21,272 nucleotides of DNA from Bacillota bacterium (GTDB lineage Bacteria > Bacillota > Clostridia > Acetivibrionales > DSM-1351), in contig JAEYNY010000038.1 of the NCBI GenBank assembly GCA_023412275.1, positions 1 to 21,272 of the forward strand. The letters are read 5' to 3'. Of this stretch, positions 1 to 7,258 are shown piece by piece (position 1 is the first letter of the stretch; every line of letters starts with the position of its first letter). The position numbers and the translations under genes were made by a program. The notes under the pieces were generated by a model. That model ran no database searches. It worked only from the letters and a program-made list of their open reading frames with translations, and was not told where the DNA came from.

Positions 1-1
1 A

Positions 2-514
2 ACCAATAAGGATGATGGGGCAAGTCTTAGAGATACGTGCAAATCAATCTATATGAAGGGCGTTTGTGAAGAAAAGTATATGCCCTATAATCCGGAAAAT
101 TATATGTTACCACCATCAAAACTTGCAAAAATAAATGCACGCCAATACAAAATTATTGCATATAAATCATTAAGTTCCTTAGATGAAATCAAGCAAAACT
201 TGGCTTTTAGACAGCAACCAGTATTATTAGGAATGAATGTATATGAAAGTTTTGAATCGGATGCGGTAACTAAAACTGGAATTATGCCAATGCCACACAA
301 GAACGAAAAGAAACTAGGAGCTCATGCTGTTTTAATAGTTGGTTATAAGGACCTAGTGAAGAATCATCGTATGTCTGGTAGAAACAAATATAAACAAGGT
401 TATCTTATTGTAAGAAATTCGTGGGGTGATAAATGGGGCGATAAAGGATATTTTTATATGCCATTTGATTATGTCATACCTGATTATACTTTTGACTATT
501 GGATTATGGAATAA
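2..514 (+). CDS. Papain-like cysteine peptidase (C1A family), 3' part only
   Basis: The 5' end lies outside the window. The reading frame is open from base 2, so the ATG at 53 is internal and not the start. The visible part begins with DDGASLRDTCKSIY, which matches the pro-mature region of bacterial C1A peptidases just after the catalytic Cys helix (family consensus G-x-S-x-R-D-x-x-K). The catalytic His is in GAHAVLIVGY and the catalytic Asn in RNSWGDKWG, followed by the usual KGYFYMP strand. The catalytic Cys and any signal peptide must lie upstream. The known role of the family is peptide hydrolysis, usually extracellular in clostridia. A hairpin at 641-668 follows the gene. The family call is secure; the substrate and whether it is secreted cannot be judged here. 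Confidence 0.9.
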   Translation, partial: TNKDDGASLRDTCKSIYMKGVCEEKYMPYNPENYMLPPSKLAKINARQYKIIAYKSLSSLDEIKQNLAFRQQPVLLGMNVYESFESDAVTKTGIMPMPHKNEKKLGAHAVLIVGYKDLVKNHRMSGRNKYKQGYLIVRNSWGDKWGDKGYFYMPFDYVIPDYTFDYWIME

Positions 515-640
515 AAGGTAGCGATTAATCGAGCAATTGGGAAGGCTAATTTTCTTCATGTTTAAACTTTATCATTTTAAGGGAAGTAGTGTATTCTTTT
601 GTCCTGAAAGTTATTGTGTCTTTCCCGTAAGGTGGATTGT

Positions 641-676
641 GAGCACCTTCAAAAGTTTGAAGGTGCTCTGTATTTT
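641..676 (+). terminator. Rho-independent terminator after the C1 peptidase gene
   Basis: A 13-bp perfect stem (GAGCACCTTCAAA pairing with TTTGAAGGTGCTC) with a 2-nt loop, followed by a broken T-rich tail (tgtattttcatt). It lies about 125 nt downstream of the peptidase stop and before the next promoter. The stem is strong but the U tract is weak. Confidence 0.7.
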
Positions 677-748
677 CATTCATAATAATTACGGTAGTCA
701 ATCTCCATGTGGGAATATTTTGAAAATTATAAGTAAAATTCCATCAAG

Positions 749-757
749 TGTTATAAT
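749..757 (+). promoter_or_regulatory. Extended -10 promoter for the 438-aa protein gene
   Basis: TGTTATAAT is an exact extended -10 element (TG-N-TATAAT). There is no good -35 at the normal distance. Transcription would start near 764, leaving a leader of about 43 nt before the ATG at 807. Confidence 0.55.
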
Positions 758-806
758 AATATATGTAAAGTTATAACAAATTACCACAAAATGAAAGGAG
801 TTAATT

Positions 807-2123
807 ATGACACAATTAGCTTTAAAGGTGTTAAGCGGAGTAGACACAACAAATCAATTTTACGGCAAACTGAAGGAAAACATTGAGCTAAAAAATGTTT
901 GCTGCCTATCGGAAGTTCCGTCGGGAGATTTTGTTGTAGTCGATTCAAAATCAGTTATCGGGAAAGAGGGCGACAGCTACGATCAGCTGTGCGCAAGCCT
1001 TGGGGAGGGAACCAGTGTATTGTTCCTTGATGTTGATGCCAACTGCAAAAAGATTCTGGGTAAGTACGTAGGATTTAGCGGAGAAGGAGATTCCGTTGCT
1101 TTATTCGTTAAGCCCCACGGCAAAAATGCAAAGAAATACTCTATATTTGATTTATCTAACAGTAAACCCAGCAAAGTAAAAAGCCAAATGATTTCTTCAA
1201 AATCGGATAAGATTATTGAAAATGATTTTGAATTAAACACAGATTCAAAAGTCATTTCAAAAAATGTCATGGACATGTTTTACGGTGATATTATGGAGGG
1301 CCACCTAACCAAGGCCGAAGATAGCGATATACCGTCCGGCGTTGAGGATAAGCAATGGGTTTACGGGGAATATTATGACTATGGGGCTCCTGAAGAAGAT
1401 AAGTGGAAAAGCTATCAACCAAGGGAACAGGATATGTACGGAAGAATAACCTATAAAGTACACGCCTTTAAGGATGTTGCTGTTACAGGAGACTTCCAGT
1501 GGATCTATATGGAGCTGAATGGTATGTGGTGTACATCAAAATCAGGTGCGGGTATGAATGAGAATAACCACGATGAACGTGGATGGTCAAACGGCTCCAT
1601 AGAGATTAGTATACCTACACCCAGTGATAATGGTGTGAATTTAAATGTATACGATTGCTCACCTAAAAATGTTAACGAAGTAAAATCATATACAACATCA
1701 GTATCCTTTGAAGTAGGATACGATACCGGAAACTTCAATTATTCCGAATCCTGCACCGAAGATATCACTGATTGGTCAGTAACGTTGAAAACAGATAATA
1801 ACTGGCTTTTCCAACAAAGTTCTCCTTACCCTGGTTCTATTGAGGATTTCCCTGATGATTCTATCAAGTATAATGCAGGGAAGGCTAGACACGAGATAAA
1901 ATCTCTTCCTACACTGTCAACAACTGCAGTAGACTTTGATACGATGTCGGTTTGGTTTAATAATAGTGTAAGTACCAATACGATTAAAATTTGCCCGAAT
2001 CTGACAGTAAAATATAATTATGAGGCTCTTAAAAATGAATGGCCTGCATGGGAAGCAATGTTTTGGTGGCATTATTGCTATCCAAGTGAGACATTCTCCA
2101 TTGATTTGAGTCAGGTTAGCTGA
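807..2123 (+). CDS. Uncharacterised 438-aa protein, possible beta-pore-forming-toxin-like C-terminal half
   Basis: The RBS AAAGGAG sits 6 nt before the ATG. The product is 438 aa with no signal peptide and no transmembrane helix. Residues 1 to about 115 form an alternating hydrophobic region of alpha/beta look (e.g. TSVLFLDVDANCKKIL). About 115-200 is a low-complexity, Ser/Lys/Asp-rich linker. From about 205 the sequence is strand-rich, with many Trp/Tyr and the segments GDFQWIYMELNGMWC, TTSVSFEVGYDTGNFNYSES and DITDWSV...WLFQQSSPYPG. An aromatic, Ser/Thr-rich amphipathic stem followed by DW-S-V and Q-x-S-P-x-P resembles leukocidin/cytolysin-family beta-barrel toxins. That resemblance is by eye and unproven. 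Non-classical export or a cytosolic role remains possible. It is monocistronic between a terminator and the next promoter. Confidence 0.75.
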   Translation: MTQLALKVLSGVDTTNQFYGKLKENIELKNVCCLSEVPSGDFVVVDSKSVIGKEGDSYDQLCASLGEGTSVLFLDVDANCKKILGKYVGFSGEGDSVALFVKPHGKNAKKYSIFDLSNSKPSKVKSQMISSKSDKIIENDFELNTDSKVISKNVMDMFYGDIMEGHLTKAEDSDIPSGVEDKQWVYGEYYDYGAPEEDKWKSYQPREQDMYGRITYKVHAFKDVAVTGDFQWIYMELNGMWCTSKSGAGMNENNHDERGWSNGSIEISIPTPSDNGVNLNVYDCSPKNVNEVKSYTTSVSFEVGYDTGNFNYSESCTEDITDWSVTLKTDNNWLFQQSSPYPGSIEDFPDDSIKYNAGKARHEIKSLPTLSTTAVDFDTMSVWFNNSVSTNTIKICPNLTVKYNYEALKNEWPAWEAMFWWHYCYPSETFSIDLSQVS

Positions 2124-2243
2124 TTCTGAATTACGACCTAGACGAGAGAACTAAGTACGTGAATTTACATATAAGCCGACTTTAGGCTGATTTTGGACTG
2201 CATCTTCTGAAAACAAACCAAATATTTACAAATTATAGTATTG

Positions 2244-2272
2244 TTGACATATTCTGGAATTTGTAATATAAT
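2244..2272 (+). promoter_or_regulatory. Consensus sigma-A promoter of the S8 peptidase gene
   Basis: TTGACA (2244-2249), a 17-nt spacer and TATAAT (2267-2272) match the sigma-A consensus perfectly. The predicted start near 2279 leaves a leader of about 225 nt before the RBS of the downstream peptidase gene. The -10 lies within the palindrome at 2264-2303. Confidence 0.85.
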
Positions 2273-2303
2273 AGCTCTGCACATGTGTAGAGCTATTATA
2301 TTA
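2264..2303. promoter_or_regulatory. 40-bp near-perfect palindrome over the -10 and start site (putative operator)
   Basis: The two 20-nt halves are reverse complements with a single mismatch pair (G2279 opposite T2288). The outer 15 bp (TAATATAATAGCTCT / AGAGCTATTATATTA) pair perfectly and the centre is CACATGTG. Transcription should begin near its middle, so the whole hairpin would not be in the RNA from this promoter. That favours a DNA operator for a dimeric regulator. For read-through transcripts from upstream it could instead act as an RNA hairpin, but no T tract follows. Confidence 0.6.
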
Positions 2304-2505
2304 CGTACACTTATTAAGGCAAGCCAGTAGTTAAATACCTAAATCAAACCTTTGTTGCGTGGTATCATGTAGCCGGAACAAAGGATAACAAATCAAGCTA
2401 TTAGTTGGTTTTCCAAATAGTAAAAAATTTGCCCTGATAAGCATGTATGATACAACAAGTGGTATGAAATTCAAGCAAATTCATTCTATTACAAAGGAGA
2501 GAGAT
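2304..2505 (+). other. Leader region of the S8 peptidase mRNA
   Basis: This is about 200 nt of non-coding leader. It contains an 8-bp perfect stem, CCTTTGTT (2349-2356) with AACAAAGG (2377-2384), enclosing a 20-nt loop. No riboswitch class is recognised. The preceding gap (2124-2243) holds only a weak 4-bp AGCC/GGCT hairpin at 2174-2188 followed by GATTTTGG, a poor terminator candidate for the 438-aa gene. Confidence 0.4.
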
Positions 2506-4692
2506 ATGAAAAAGTTTAGAAAAATATTTATAATGGTTTTTGTTTTGGCATTTATTGTTGGCAATATTATTGGCCAAAATGAAATGATTGGCATAGGCAG
2601 CGGACATAGTAAATTAGTAACTACGCCAAATCACCAGGAGTCCATTGCTAATAATACAAGTAACTACTCAGATAGTAATATAATGGTTCATGGATTAAGT
2701 ATCAATAATCCGAATTCGATGGAAAAGTACAAAAACAAAACAACGAGACATAAATTATTCAAAAATAAAAAAAATATTCATAGATTCAATAAAAAAGCTA
2801 ATACAAATAATGATGAAGATATTAGTTGGAATTTGAAAACAATTAATAAAAATAATATTCAAAGTTCCAATACAATTAATAAAATTAAAGTTGCCCTTAT
2901 TGACTCAGGTGTAAACTATACAGAAGCCATAAATGTTGCCGAGAGAAAGAATTTTATTCCTGGAGAGGATGAAGTATCCTATCTATATGAAGATACTTCA
3001 GGACATGGAACAAGCATAGCATCTGTATTATGTTCTTCGGATGAATTTGGTGTGCATGGTGTTAATCCCAATATCGAATTGTATTCTGCAAAAGTTCTAG
3101 ACAAAAACAACGAAGCTCCAATTAGTAGAGTTGTAGATGCAATTAATTGGGCAATAAGTCAAAATGTAAATATCATCAACATAAGCTTTGGAACAATTTG
3201 TGATTCTCCAAGTTTAAAACAAGCAATTCAAGATGCATACGATGCAGGCATTTTAATCATTGCCGCAGCAGGTAATAGCGGAACAGTAGAATATCCTGCA
3301 GCTTATGATGAAGTTATGGCTGTTGGATCAGTAAAATGTGACGGAGTTATAAGTGATTTCAGCCCTGTTAGTGAGGATGTAGAAATAGTTGCACCCGGTG
3401 AAGATATCGTTTCAATAGCCGCATTTGATGGGTTAATGAAAAATTCAGGAACAAGTCTGGCATCACCGGAAGTTGCTGGTGTAGCATCTCTATTATGGGA
3501 AAAAGATTTATCTGTATCGGCTGACTTTATCCGACAACTACTGGATTATAGTGCCAACCTTTATGGAGAAACTAGTAGTTATGGAAATGGATTAGTTGAT
3601 TTAAATTATGCACAAGATATTTATAAAACATTTAAAGAAGTTTATAATACAAAGCTAAGTACCAAAACCATTGATGATGCAACAGAAATATCGAGTGTTA
3701 TGGTTAATAATATTTCACAAAATGAGTCAGATATAAATGTATTTGATAATGTAAACTCGGACTATGTAGAGGGTAGTTGGTACAGTGATCCGGCTAATGG
3801 AAATGGACATCAGAGTATTTTTATTGATGCGTGGGGAAATAAGACAACCACAAATTTAGATACATATCAGTATTATGCGTTGATGTACGGCTGCAAATTT
3901 AATGACACATCAAGTTCAACTATATCCGGAATGACAGACCATCCGCAATGGCATGGGTATTTGTGGAATGGAACTGCTGATAATAATTATATAAACTGTT
4001 ATATTTATTTATCTAGAATTGCTAATGCGTTATATCAAAGTAAAAATTTGACTACTACAGATGATAGTGCAATTTCAATACCGGCAACAATGACGAATTC
4101 GGAACATAATGGTATGAAGGGAATTATTACATCTTCCGGAGTTGGAAATTTATCTTGGAGTACAATTTGTAGCAACGCTAGCACAAGTACTATTACTGTA
4201 AGTAATCTGGCAAAGAATAGAATGGCATTTGTATATGGAATGGCAATGCATACTGCGACAGACGTGTTTGCACATAGTACTTTTTACGCCTCATCCAGTT
4301 CTACAGATAGTTCTGGCACCACGACTACTAACTGGACAAGAATTATGCATACGACAAGTGGTTTACATTATGCGGATGATACAACCTTTATACAGGCAAG
4401 GTATAATGCTGCTTGTAGAGTAGCATATCATATAATAAATCGATGCGGATCTCAAAAAGATGGTATTAATACAGCAACTGTATTTGATTTTCAAGTATCA
4501 AACTCGTACTTTGGCAACCCGGACTTTTTGGTTGGTAATTATAATTTTTATGCATCGCATTGCAATTGTCCCACAATGTACAGTTCCTATGAAAATGATT
4601 TTAAATATGCCGACCTATATACGTATATAAATTCACATAACACAATACCAAAACTAAATACATATGATGTCGAAAATCATACCTTTGAATAA
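2506..4692 (+). CDS. Secreted subtilisin-like serine peptidase (S8) fused to a zinc-phospholipase-C-like domain
   Basis: The start is set at 2506 because AAAGGAGAG lies just upstream and the protein then begins with a classical signal sequence (MKKFRKIFIMVFVLAFIVG). The in-frame ATG at 2443 has neither. The product is 728 aa. Residues about 25-120 are an Asn/Lys-rich prodomain-like segment. The S8 domain (about 125-385) has the full catalytic set: Asp133 in VALIDSG, His167 in SGHGTSIAS, oxyanion Asn257 in AAAGNSG and Ser317 in SGTSLASPEVAG. From about 430 a second domain begins (DYVEGSWYSDPANGNGHQS). It contains MAMHTATDVFAHSTF, with His582, Asp586 and His590 spaced as in Zn-dependent phospholipase C / GPI-PLD-type folds (HxxxDxxAH), and later GLHYADD. 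The S8 call is certain; the C-terminal call is by motif only. The peptidase would act at or outside the cell surface. The gene has its own promoter and terminator. Confidence 0.92.
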   Translation: MKKFRKIFIMVFVLAFIVGNIIGQNEMIGIGSGHSKLVTTPNHQESIANNTSNYSDSNIMVHGLSINNPNSMEKYKNKTTRHKLFKNKKNIHRFNKKANTNNDEDISWNLKTINKNNIQSSNTINKIKVALIDSGVNYTEAINVAERKNFIPGEDEVSYLYEDTSGHGTSIASVLCSSDEFGVHGVNPNIELYSAKVLDKNNEAPISRVVDAINWAISQNVNIINISFGTICDSPSLKQAIQDAYDAGILIIAAAGNSGTVEYPAAYDEVMAVGSVKCDGVISDFSPVSEDVEIVAPGEDIVSIAAFDGLMKNSGTSLASPEVAGVASLLWEKDLSVSADFIRQLLDYSANLYGETSSYGNGLVDLNYAQDIYKTFKEVYNTKLSTKTIDDATEISSVMVNNISQNESDINVFDNVNSDYVEGSWYSDPANGNGHQSIFIDAWGNKTTTNLDTYQYYALMYGCKFNDTSSSTISGMTDHPQWHGYLWNGTADNNYINCYIYLSRIANALYQSKNLTTTDDSAISIPATMTNSEHNGMKGIITSSGVGNLSWSTICSNASTSTITVSNLAKNRMAFVYGMAMHTATDVFAHSTFYASSSSTDSSGTTTTNWTRIMHTTSGLHYADDTTFIQARYNAACRVAYHIINRCGSQKDGINTATVFDFQVSNSYFGNPDFLVGNYNFYASHCNCPTMYSSYENDFKYADLYTYINSHNTIPKLNTYDVENHTFE

Positions 4693-4717
4693 CATCAGAT
4701 TTTGAAACATATAAAGG

Positions 4718-4764
4718 CTGTAGGAAGTTACGTTTATAAACATCGTAGCAACCTACAGTTTTTT
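4718..4764 (+). terminator. Rho-independent terminator after the S8 peptidase gene
   Basis: CTGTAGG pairs with CCTACAG as the outer stem. Matched AA bulges and an inner GT-TACG / CGTA-GC stem follow, capped by a short A/T loop. Six T residues (4759-4764) follow directly. Confidence 0.85.
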
Positions 4765-4784
4765 GTTTGGCAGTAGTAATCAGA

Positions 4785-4813
4785 TTGACATGTAAATTGT
4801 TAGATAATATACT
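4785..4813 (+). promoter_or_regulatory. Strong sigma-A promoter for the BtrH-like/discoidin gene
   Basis: TTGACA (4785-4790), exactly 17 nt, then TATACT (4808-4813). The predicted start is near 4820, about 55 nt before the chosen ATG at 4875. This also argues against the in-frame ATG at 4833, which has no RBS and lies only about 13 nt after the predicted start. Confidence 0.8.
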
Positions 4814-4874
4814 TATACTATAATATGGAATTTTGGCAAATTTTATACAATATTTGCATTATTGGAGGAATTTC

Positions 4875-6320
4875 ATGCAAAGATTACATATACCTAATTA
4901 TGTAAATGATAGCTATTATTATAAAACTATAAGCTGCGTGGACGCTCCTATAGCTATAGCATCAGGATATTTTGAATATGAAAACTATTTTTATTTTTGT
5001 GCTTATTATTCTTTACGTCTAATATGGGAAACTAATGTTGAGCGATTTGATTCAATAAACACAAAATTAAATAAATTAGGTTTAGAATTAGTAACAGTAA
5101 ATATTACAAATAGAGAGACATTACTTAGTACTATAAAATCTGTTCTAGATGAAAAATACCCTATAGTTATGTATTTAGATTATTTTAGCATGTTCTATTG
5201 CGATTTTAATTATAAAAAGGCACATGGACCTCATGGTATTATTATTAATGGCTATAATAAAGAAACAACTACTATTACTATTATGGATTGCTCCCATGTT
5301 GGTTTTGATAATCCTTTTTATTGCCTAACATTAAAAGAGGAAATTTTATTAGACTTATGGGAAGAATCAAATAAATATTTCAATGAAAATCTCTCCAATT
5401 ATGCTAATAGATTGTACTATATTAAACCACTGAACACTAAACAAGTGATTTTTAATGATTTCAATTTTTTAAAAGATGTAGTGGAAAATAACTATATTGT
5501 TGAAAATGATAACTTGATTAGAAACGTAATTCATAATAAGAATTTTGATATAACCGCTGCAGAGTTATATAAAAGAGATCTTGTTGATTCTACACAGAAC
5601 ATTTTCAAAATATTTGATAGGTTAAATGTACAATTAGTTAAGGATAATATATACTTTAAAAACTATGAAGATTTTAAAGTGAAGTATTCAAATAAAAGGT
5701 CAATAGTATTTTCTAGTTTTCTTAGAAAAACTATTAACGGAAATGTTGATGAAAACGCCATAACTAAATATACCAACGAAATACAATCCATCAATAACGA
5801 TTTTCGAATGTTTACTAATCAGTTGTACAAAGAATATTGTACAAAGATGTCTAGTGATGTTTTTGTGAAGTGTGATAATGAAAAAGAGCTTATAAACTAT
5901 GCGTCTAAAGCTTCAATAACTGCAAGTAGTGAGTTAGATGCCTATGGCATATGCTTTAAAGCAGAAAGAGTAATAAACGGTAAATATAATGGATTTGACA
6001 CTGATATGTGGATTTCAAATGATACAGTAACTCCGCACTGGCTAATCCTAGACTTAAATATAGAACGAGCTATTTCAAAGTTTGTTATTATACATGATTT
6101 TCGTTCACCTGATTTGTACTTGATTGATTATAGTATTCAAGGAAGCAATAATATGATTGATTGGGTAAACTTAGCAACGATAGAAGAAAACAACAAAGAG
6201 CAGACTACAAATTATTTAGAGAAACAAAAATATAGGTATTATCGTATTTACATTACTAAACCGTCAAAAATAGATAATATGGCTAGAATATTCGGGATAG
6301 AATGTTGGGGATATGAGTAA
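4875..6320 (+). CDS. BtrH/C39-like N-terminal domain protein with C-terminal F5/8 type C (discoidin) domain
   Basis: TTGGAGGAA ends 4 nt before the ATG at 4875; an upstream in-frame ATG at 4833 lacks an RBS. The product is 481 aa and starts without a signal peptide. The N-terminal domain (about 15-190) resembles the BtrH N-terminal / papain-like fold. It has Cys42 in YFYFCAYYSLRL, the strand YPIVMYLDYF, His117 and His120 in KKAHGPHGIIINGY, and Asp138 in TIMDCSH. That is a plausible Cys-His-Asp set for acyl transfer or peptidase-type chemistry. A helical middle (about 195-340) follows. From about 346 comes a clear discoidin/CBM32-like domain: ASITASSELDAYG, DMWISNDTVTPHWLILDL, FVIIHDFRSPDLYLIDYSIQG, and YRYYRIYITKPS ending in IFGIECWG. 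The AT content is higher than in neighbouring genes, suggesting transfer. The discoidin call is firm and the N-terminal call moderate. Substrate is unknown. Confidence 0.8.
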   Translation: MQRLHIPNYVNDSYYYKTISCVDAPIAIASGYFEYENYFYFCAYYSLRLIWETNVERFDSINTKLNKLGLELVTVNITNRETLLSTIKSVLDEKYPIVMYLDYFSMFYCDFNYKKAHGPHGIIINGYNKETTTITIMDCSHVGFDNPFYCLTLKEEILLDLWEESNKYFNENLSNYANRLYYIKPLNTKQVIFNDFNFLKDVVENNYIVENDNLIRNVIHNKNFDITAAELYKRDLVDSTQNIFKIFDRLNVQLVKDNIYFKNYEDFKVKYSNKRSIVFSSFLRKTINGNVDENAITKYTNEIQSINNDFRMFTNQLYKEYCTKMSSDVFVKCDNEKELINYASKASITASSELDAYGICFKAERVINGKYNGFDTDMWISNDTVTPHWLILDLNIERAISKFVIIHDFRSPDLYLIDYSIQGSNNMIDWVNLATIEENNKEQTTNYLEKQKYRYYRIYITKPSKIDNMARIFGIECWGYE

Positions 6321-6389
6321 AGTATTCAATCTACGACAAATCAGCAGTCCAATATCCAATTCATACAGCAAATAAATATCAAATTAGTA

Positions 6390-6424
6390 AAGAACTTACC
6401 GGTATGTACGGTAGGTTCTTTTTT
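6390..6424 (+). terminator. Rho-independent terminator after the BtrH-like gene
   Basis: AAGAACTTACC pairs with GGTAGGTTCTT (one G-T pair) around a 9-nt loop and runs into a T tract (6419-6424). Confidence 0.85.
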
Positions 6425-6472
6425 GTATAAGTAGGTTCCTATGATCAATTTTGCTGTTACAGTACCAAATAA

Positions 6473-6646
6473 ATGGGTAAAAATATTAGAAAGGAGCTAC
6501 GGCCCTGTTTCACTGGCCAGCCAACTGACAATACTTATAAGTGTGAAATGTTGAACGAGTATGTGGAAAATCAGATGAAAAGCTACATATGCTACATTCG
6601 TATTCACGGTAACTTAGTTACGGAACAATCGAAACAGACAATGTAA
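6473..6646 (+). CDS. Short ORF of 57 codons, unknown, possibly a gene remnant
   Basis: The frame reads MGKNIRKELRPCFTGQPTDN, continues through YKCEMLNEYVENQMKSYICY and ends in EQSKQTM. Its composition looks like real protein, not random translation. It has no recognisable RBS and lies between a terminator and the AbrB gene. No family is recognised. It may be the 3' remnant of a decayed gene. Otherwise the 6425-6714 gap shows nothing but a weak TTGTAA...TTTAAA promoter-like pair near 6657-6686. Confidence 0.25.
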   Translation: MGKNIRKELRPCFTGQPTDNTYKCEMLNEYVENQMKSYICYIRIHGNLVTEQSKQTM

Positions 6647-6714
6647 AAAATCAATGTTGTAAATGAGTATCAGGATGGCTTTTAAATTATTTTTTGAAAA
6701 GGAGGACTGTTAGC

Positions 6715-6957
6715 ATGAAATCTACAGGAATAGTAAGAAGGGTTGATGAACTTGGAAGGATAGTAATACCTAAAGAGACAAGACAAATACTTTCAATTAA
6801 TGAAAAAGATTCTTTAGAAATTTTTACTGATGACGATATGATACTTTTGAAAAAATACTCTCCAGGATGCATATTTTGTAATAATGTAAAAAATCTTACG
6901 ATATATAAGGGTAAGCACATATGTGAAGAGTGCAGCCAGGATTTAAAATCAAAATAA
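6715..6957 (+). CDS. abrB: AbrB-family transition-state regulator
   Basis: AAAAGGAGG ends 10 nt before the ATG at 6715. The in-frame ATG at 6694 precedes that RBS and is rejected. The 80-aa product starts with the SpoVT/AbrB swapped-hairpin DNA-binding domain: MKSTGIVRRVDELGRIVIPK, then RQILSINEKDSLEIF and ILLKKY. It ends with the clostridial AbrB tail carrying CIFC and CEEC pairs, likely zinc binding. Members of this family repress stationary-phase genes as dimers or tetramers in the cytoplasm. Clostridia carry several AbrB paralogues, so orthology to a particular one is not claimed. It is monocistronic, with a hairpin at 6964-7004. Confidence 0.93.
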   Translation: MKSTGIVRRVDELGRIVIPKETRQILSINEKDSLEIFTDDDMILLKKYSPGCIFCNNVKNLTIYKGKHICEECSQDLKSK

Positions 6958-6963
6958 TCTTTT

Positions 6964-7004
6964 AAAGCGAAAGAATATGTCTCCTTGGCATGTTCTTTTG
7001 CTTT
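6964..7004 (+). terminator. Hairpin terminator after abrB
   Basis: AAAGC-G-AAAGAA-T-ATG pairs with CAT-G-TTCTTT-T-GCTTT across a short loop. The T-rich 3' arm supplies the U tract. It sits 7 nt after the stop codon. Confidence 0.65.
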
Positions 7005-7077
7005 ATCGGGGACAAATCAATAAAAATAGTAAAATTTTTTATTAATATATCCGAATAAGATATTGAAGGTTTTAAAA

Positions 7078-7086
7078 TGATATACT
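7078..7086 (+). promoter_or_regulatory. Extended -10 promoter of the yjdF transcript
   Basis: TGATATACT matches TG-N-TATAAT at five of six -10 positions. The predicted start near 7093 would place the whole riboswitch (from 7111) in the leader. A short GCACT/AGTGC inverted repeat (7087-7098) covers the start site. Confidence 0.5.
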
Positions 7087-7110
7087 GCACTAAAGTGCTT
7101 TATATAAAAC

Positions 7111-7226
7111 AGCAAAGATAAAAACGCAACGTGAGATTATCTCACCAGAGCCGGAAGGTAGCCCGGCCGTACCACTAGAATAATGGTGTAAGTAACCCTC
7201 CCTCCTTGGGTCGTCCATTCTTTGCT
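7111..7226 (+). ncRNA. yjdF riboswitch (azaaromatic-sensing leader RNA)
   Basis: A structured leader immediately upstream of a yjdF-family gene. A closing stem AGCAAAGA (7111-7118) pairs with TCTTTGCT (7219-7226). Inside are a GTGAG-ATTAT-CTCAC hairpin (7131-7145), a GC-rich GCCGGAAGGTAGCCCGGC element (about 7151-7168), and a TACCA.../TGGTG hairpin. The following pyrimidine-rich stretch has CCCTCC (7197-7202) and CCTCC (7201-7205), which could pair with the AAGGAGG RBS at 7246-7251 and control translation. The yjdF motif is known to bind azaaromatic compounds and to sit upstream of yjdF in Firmicutes. The class is assigned from the adjacent gene and the stems, without a covariance search. Confidence 0.8.
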
Positions 7227-7258
7227 CATAACATCATTCATTTTAAGGAGGAAATGTC

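Noticed and set aside
537..776. 79-codon plus-strand ORF between the C1 peptidase and the 438-aa protein
   Set aside because: It has no RBS, runs through the terminator hairpin at 641-668 and an extended -10, and its translation does not look protein-like.
2443..2505. Upstream in-frame ATG as start of the S8 peptidase
   Set aside because: No RBS precedes 2443, and the 21 extra residues would displace the signal peptide; AAAGGAGAG fits the ATG at 2506.
4833..4874. Upstream in-frame ATG as start of the BtrH-like gene
   Set aside because: No RBS, and it lies only about 13 nt after the predicted transcription start; GGAGGA fits the ATG at 4875.
6687..6920. Minus-strand 77-codon ORF over abrB
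   Set aside because: A shadow of the AbrB gene with no RBS and no sensible composition.
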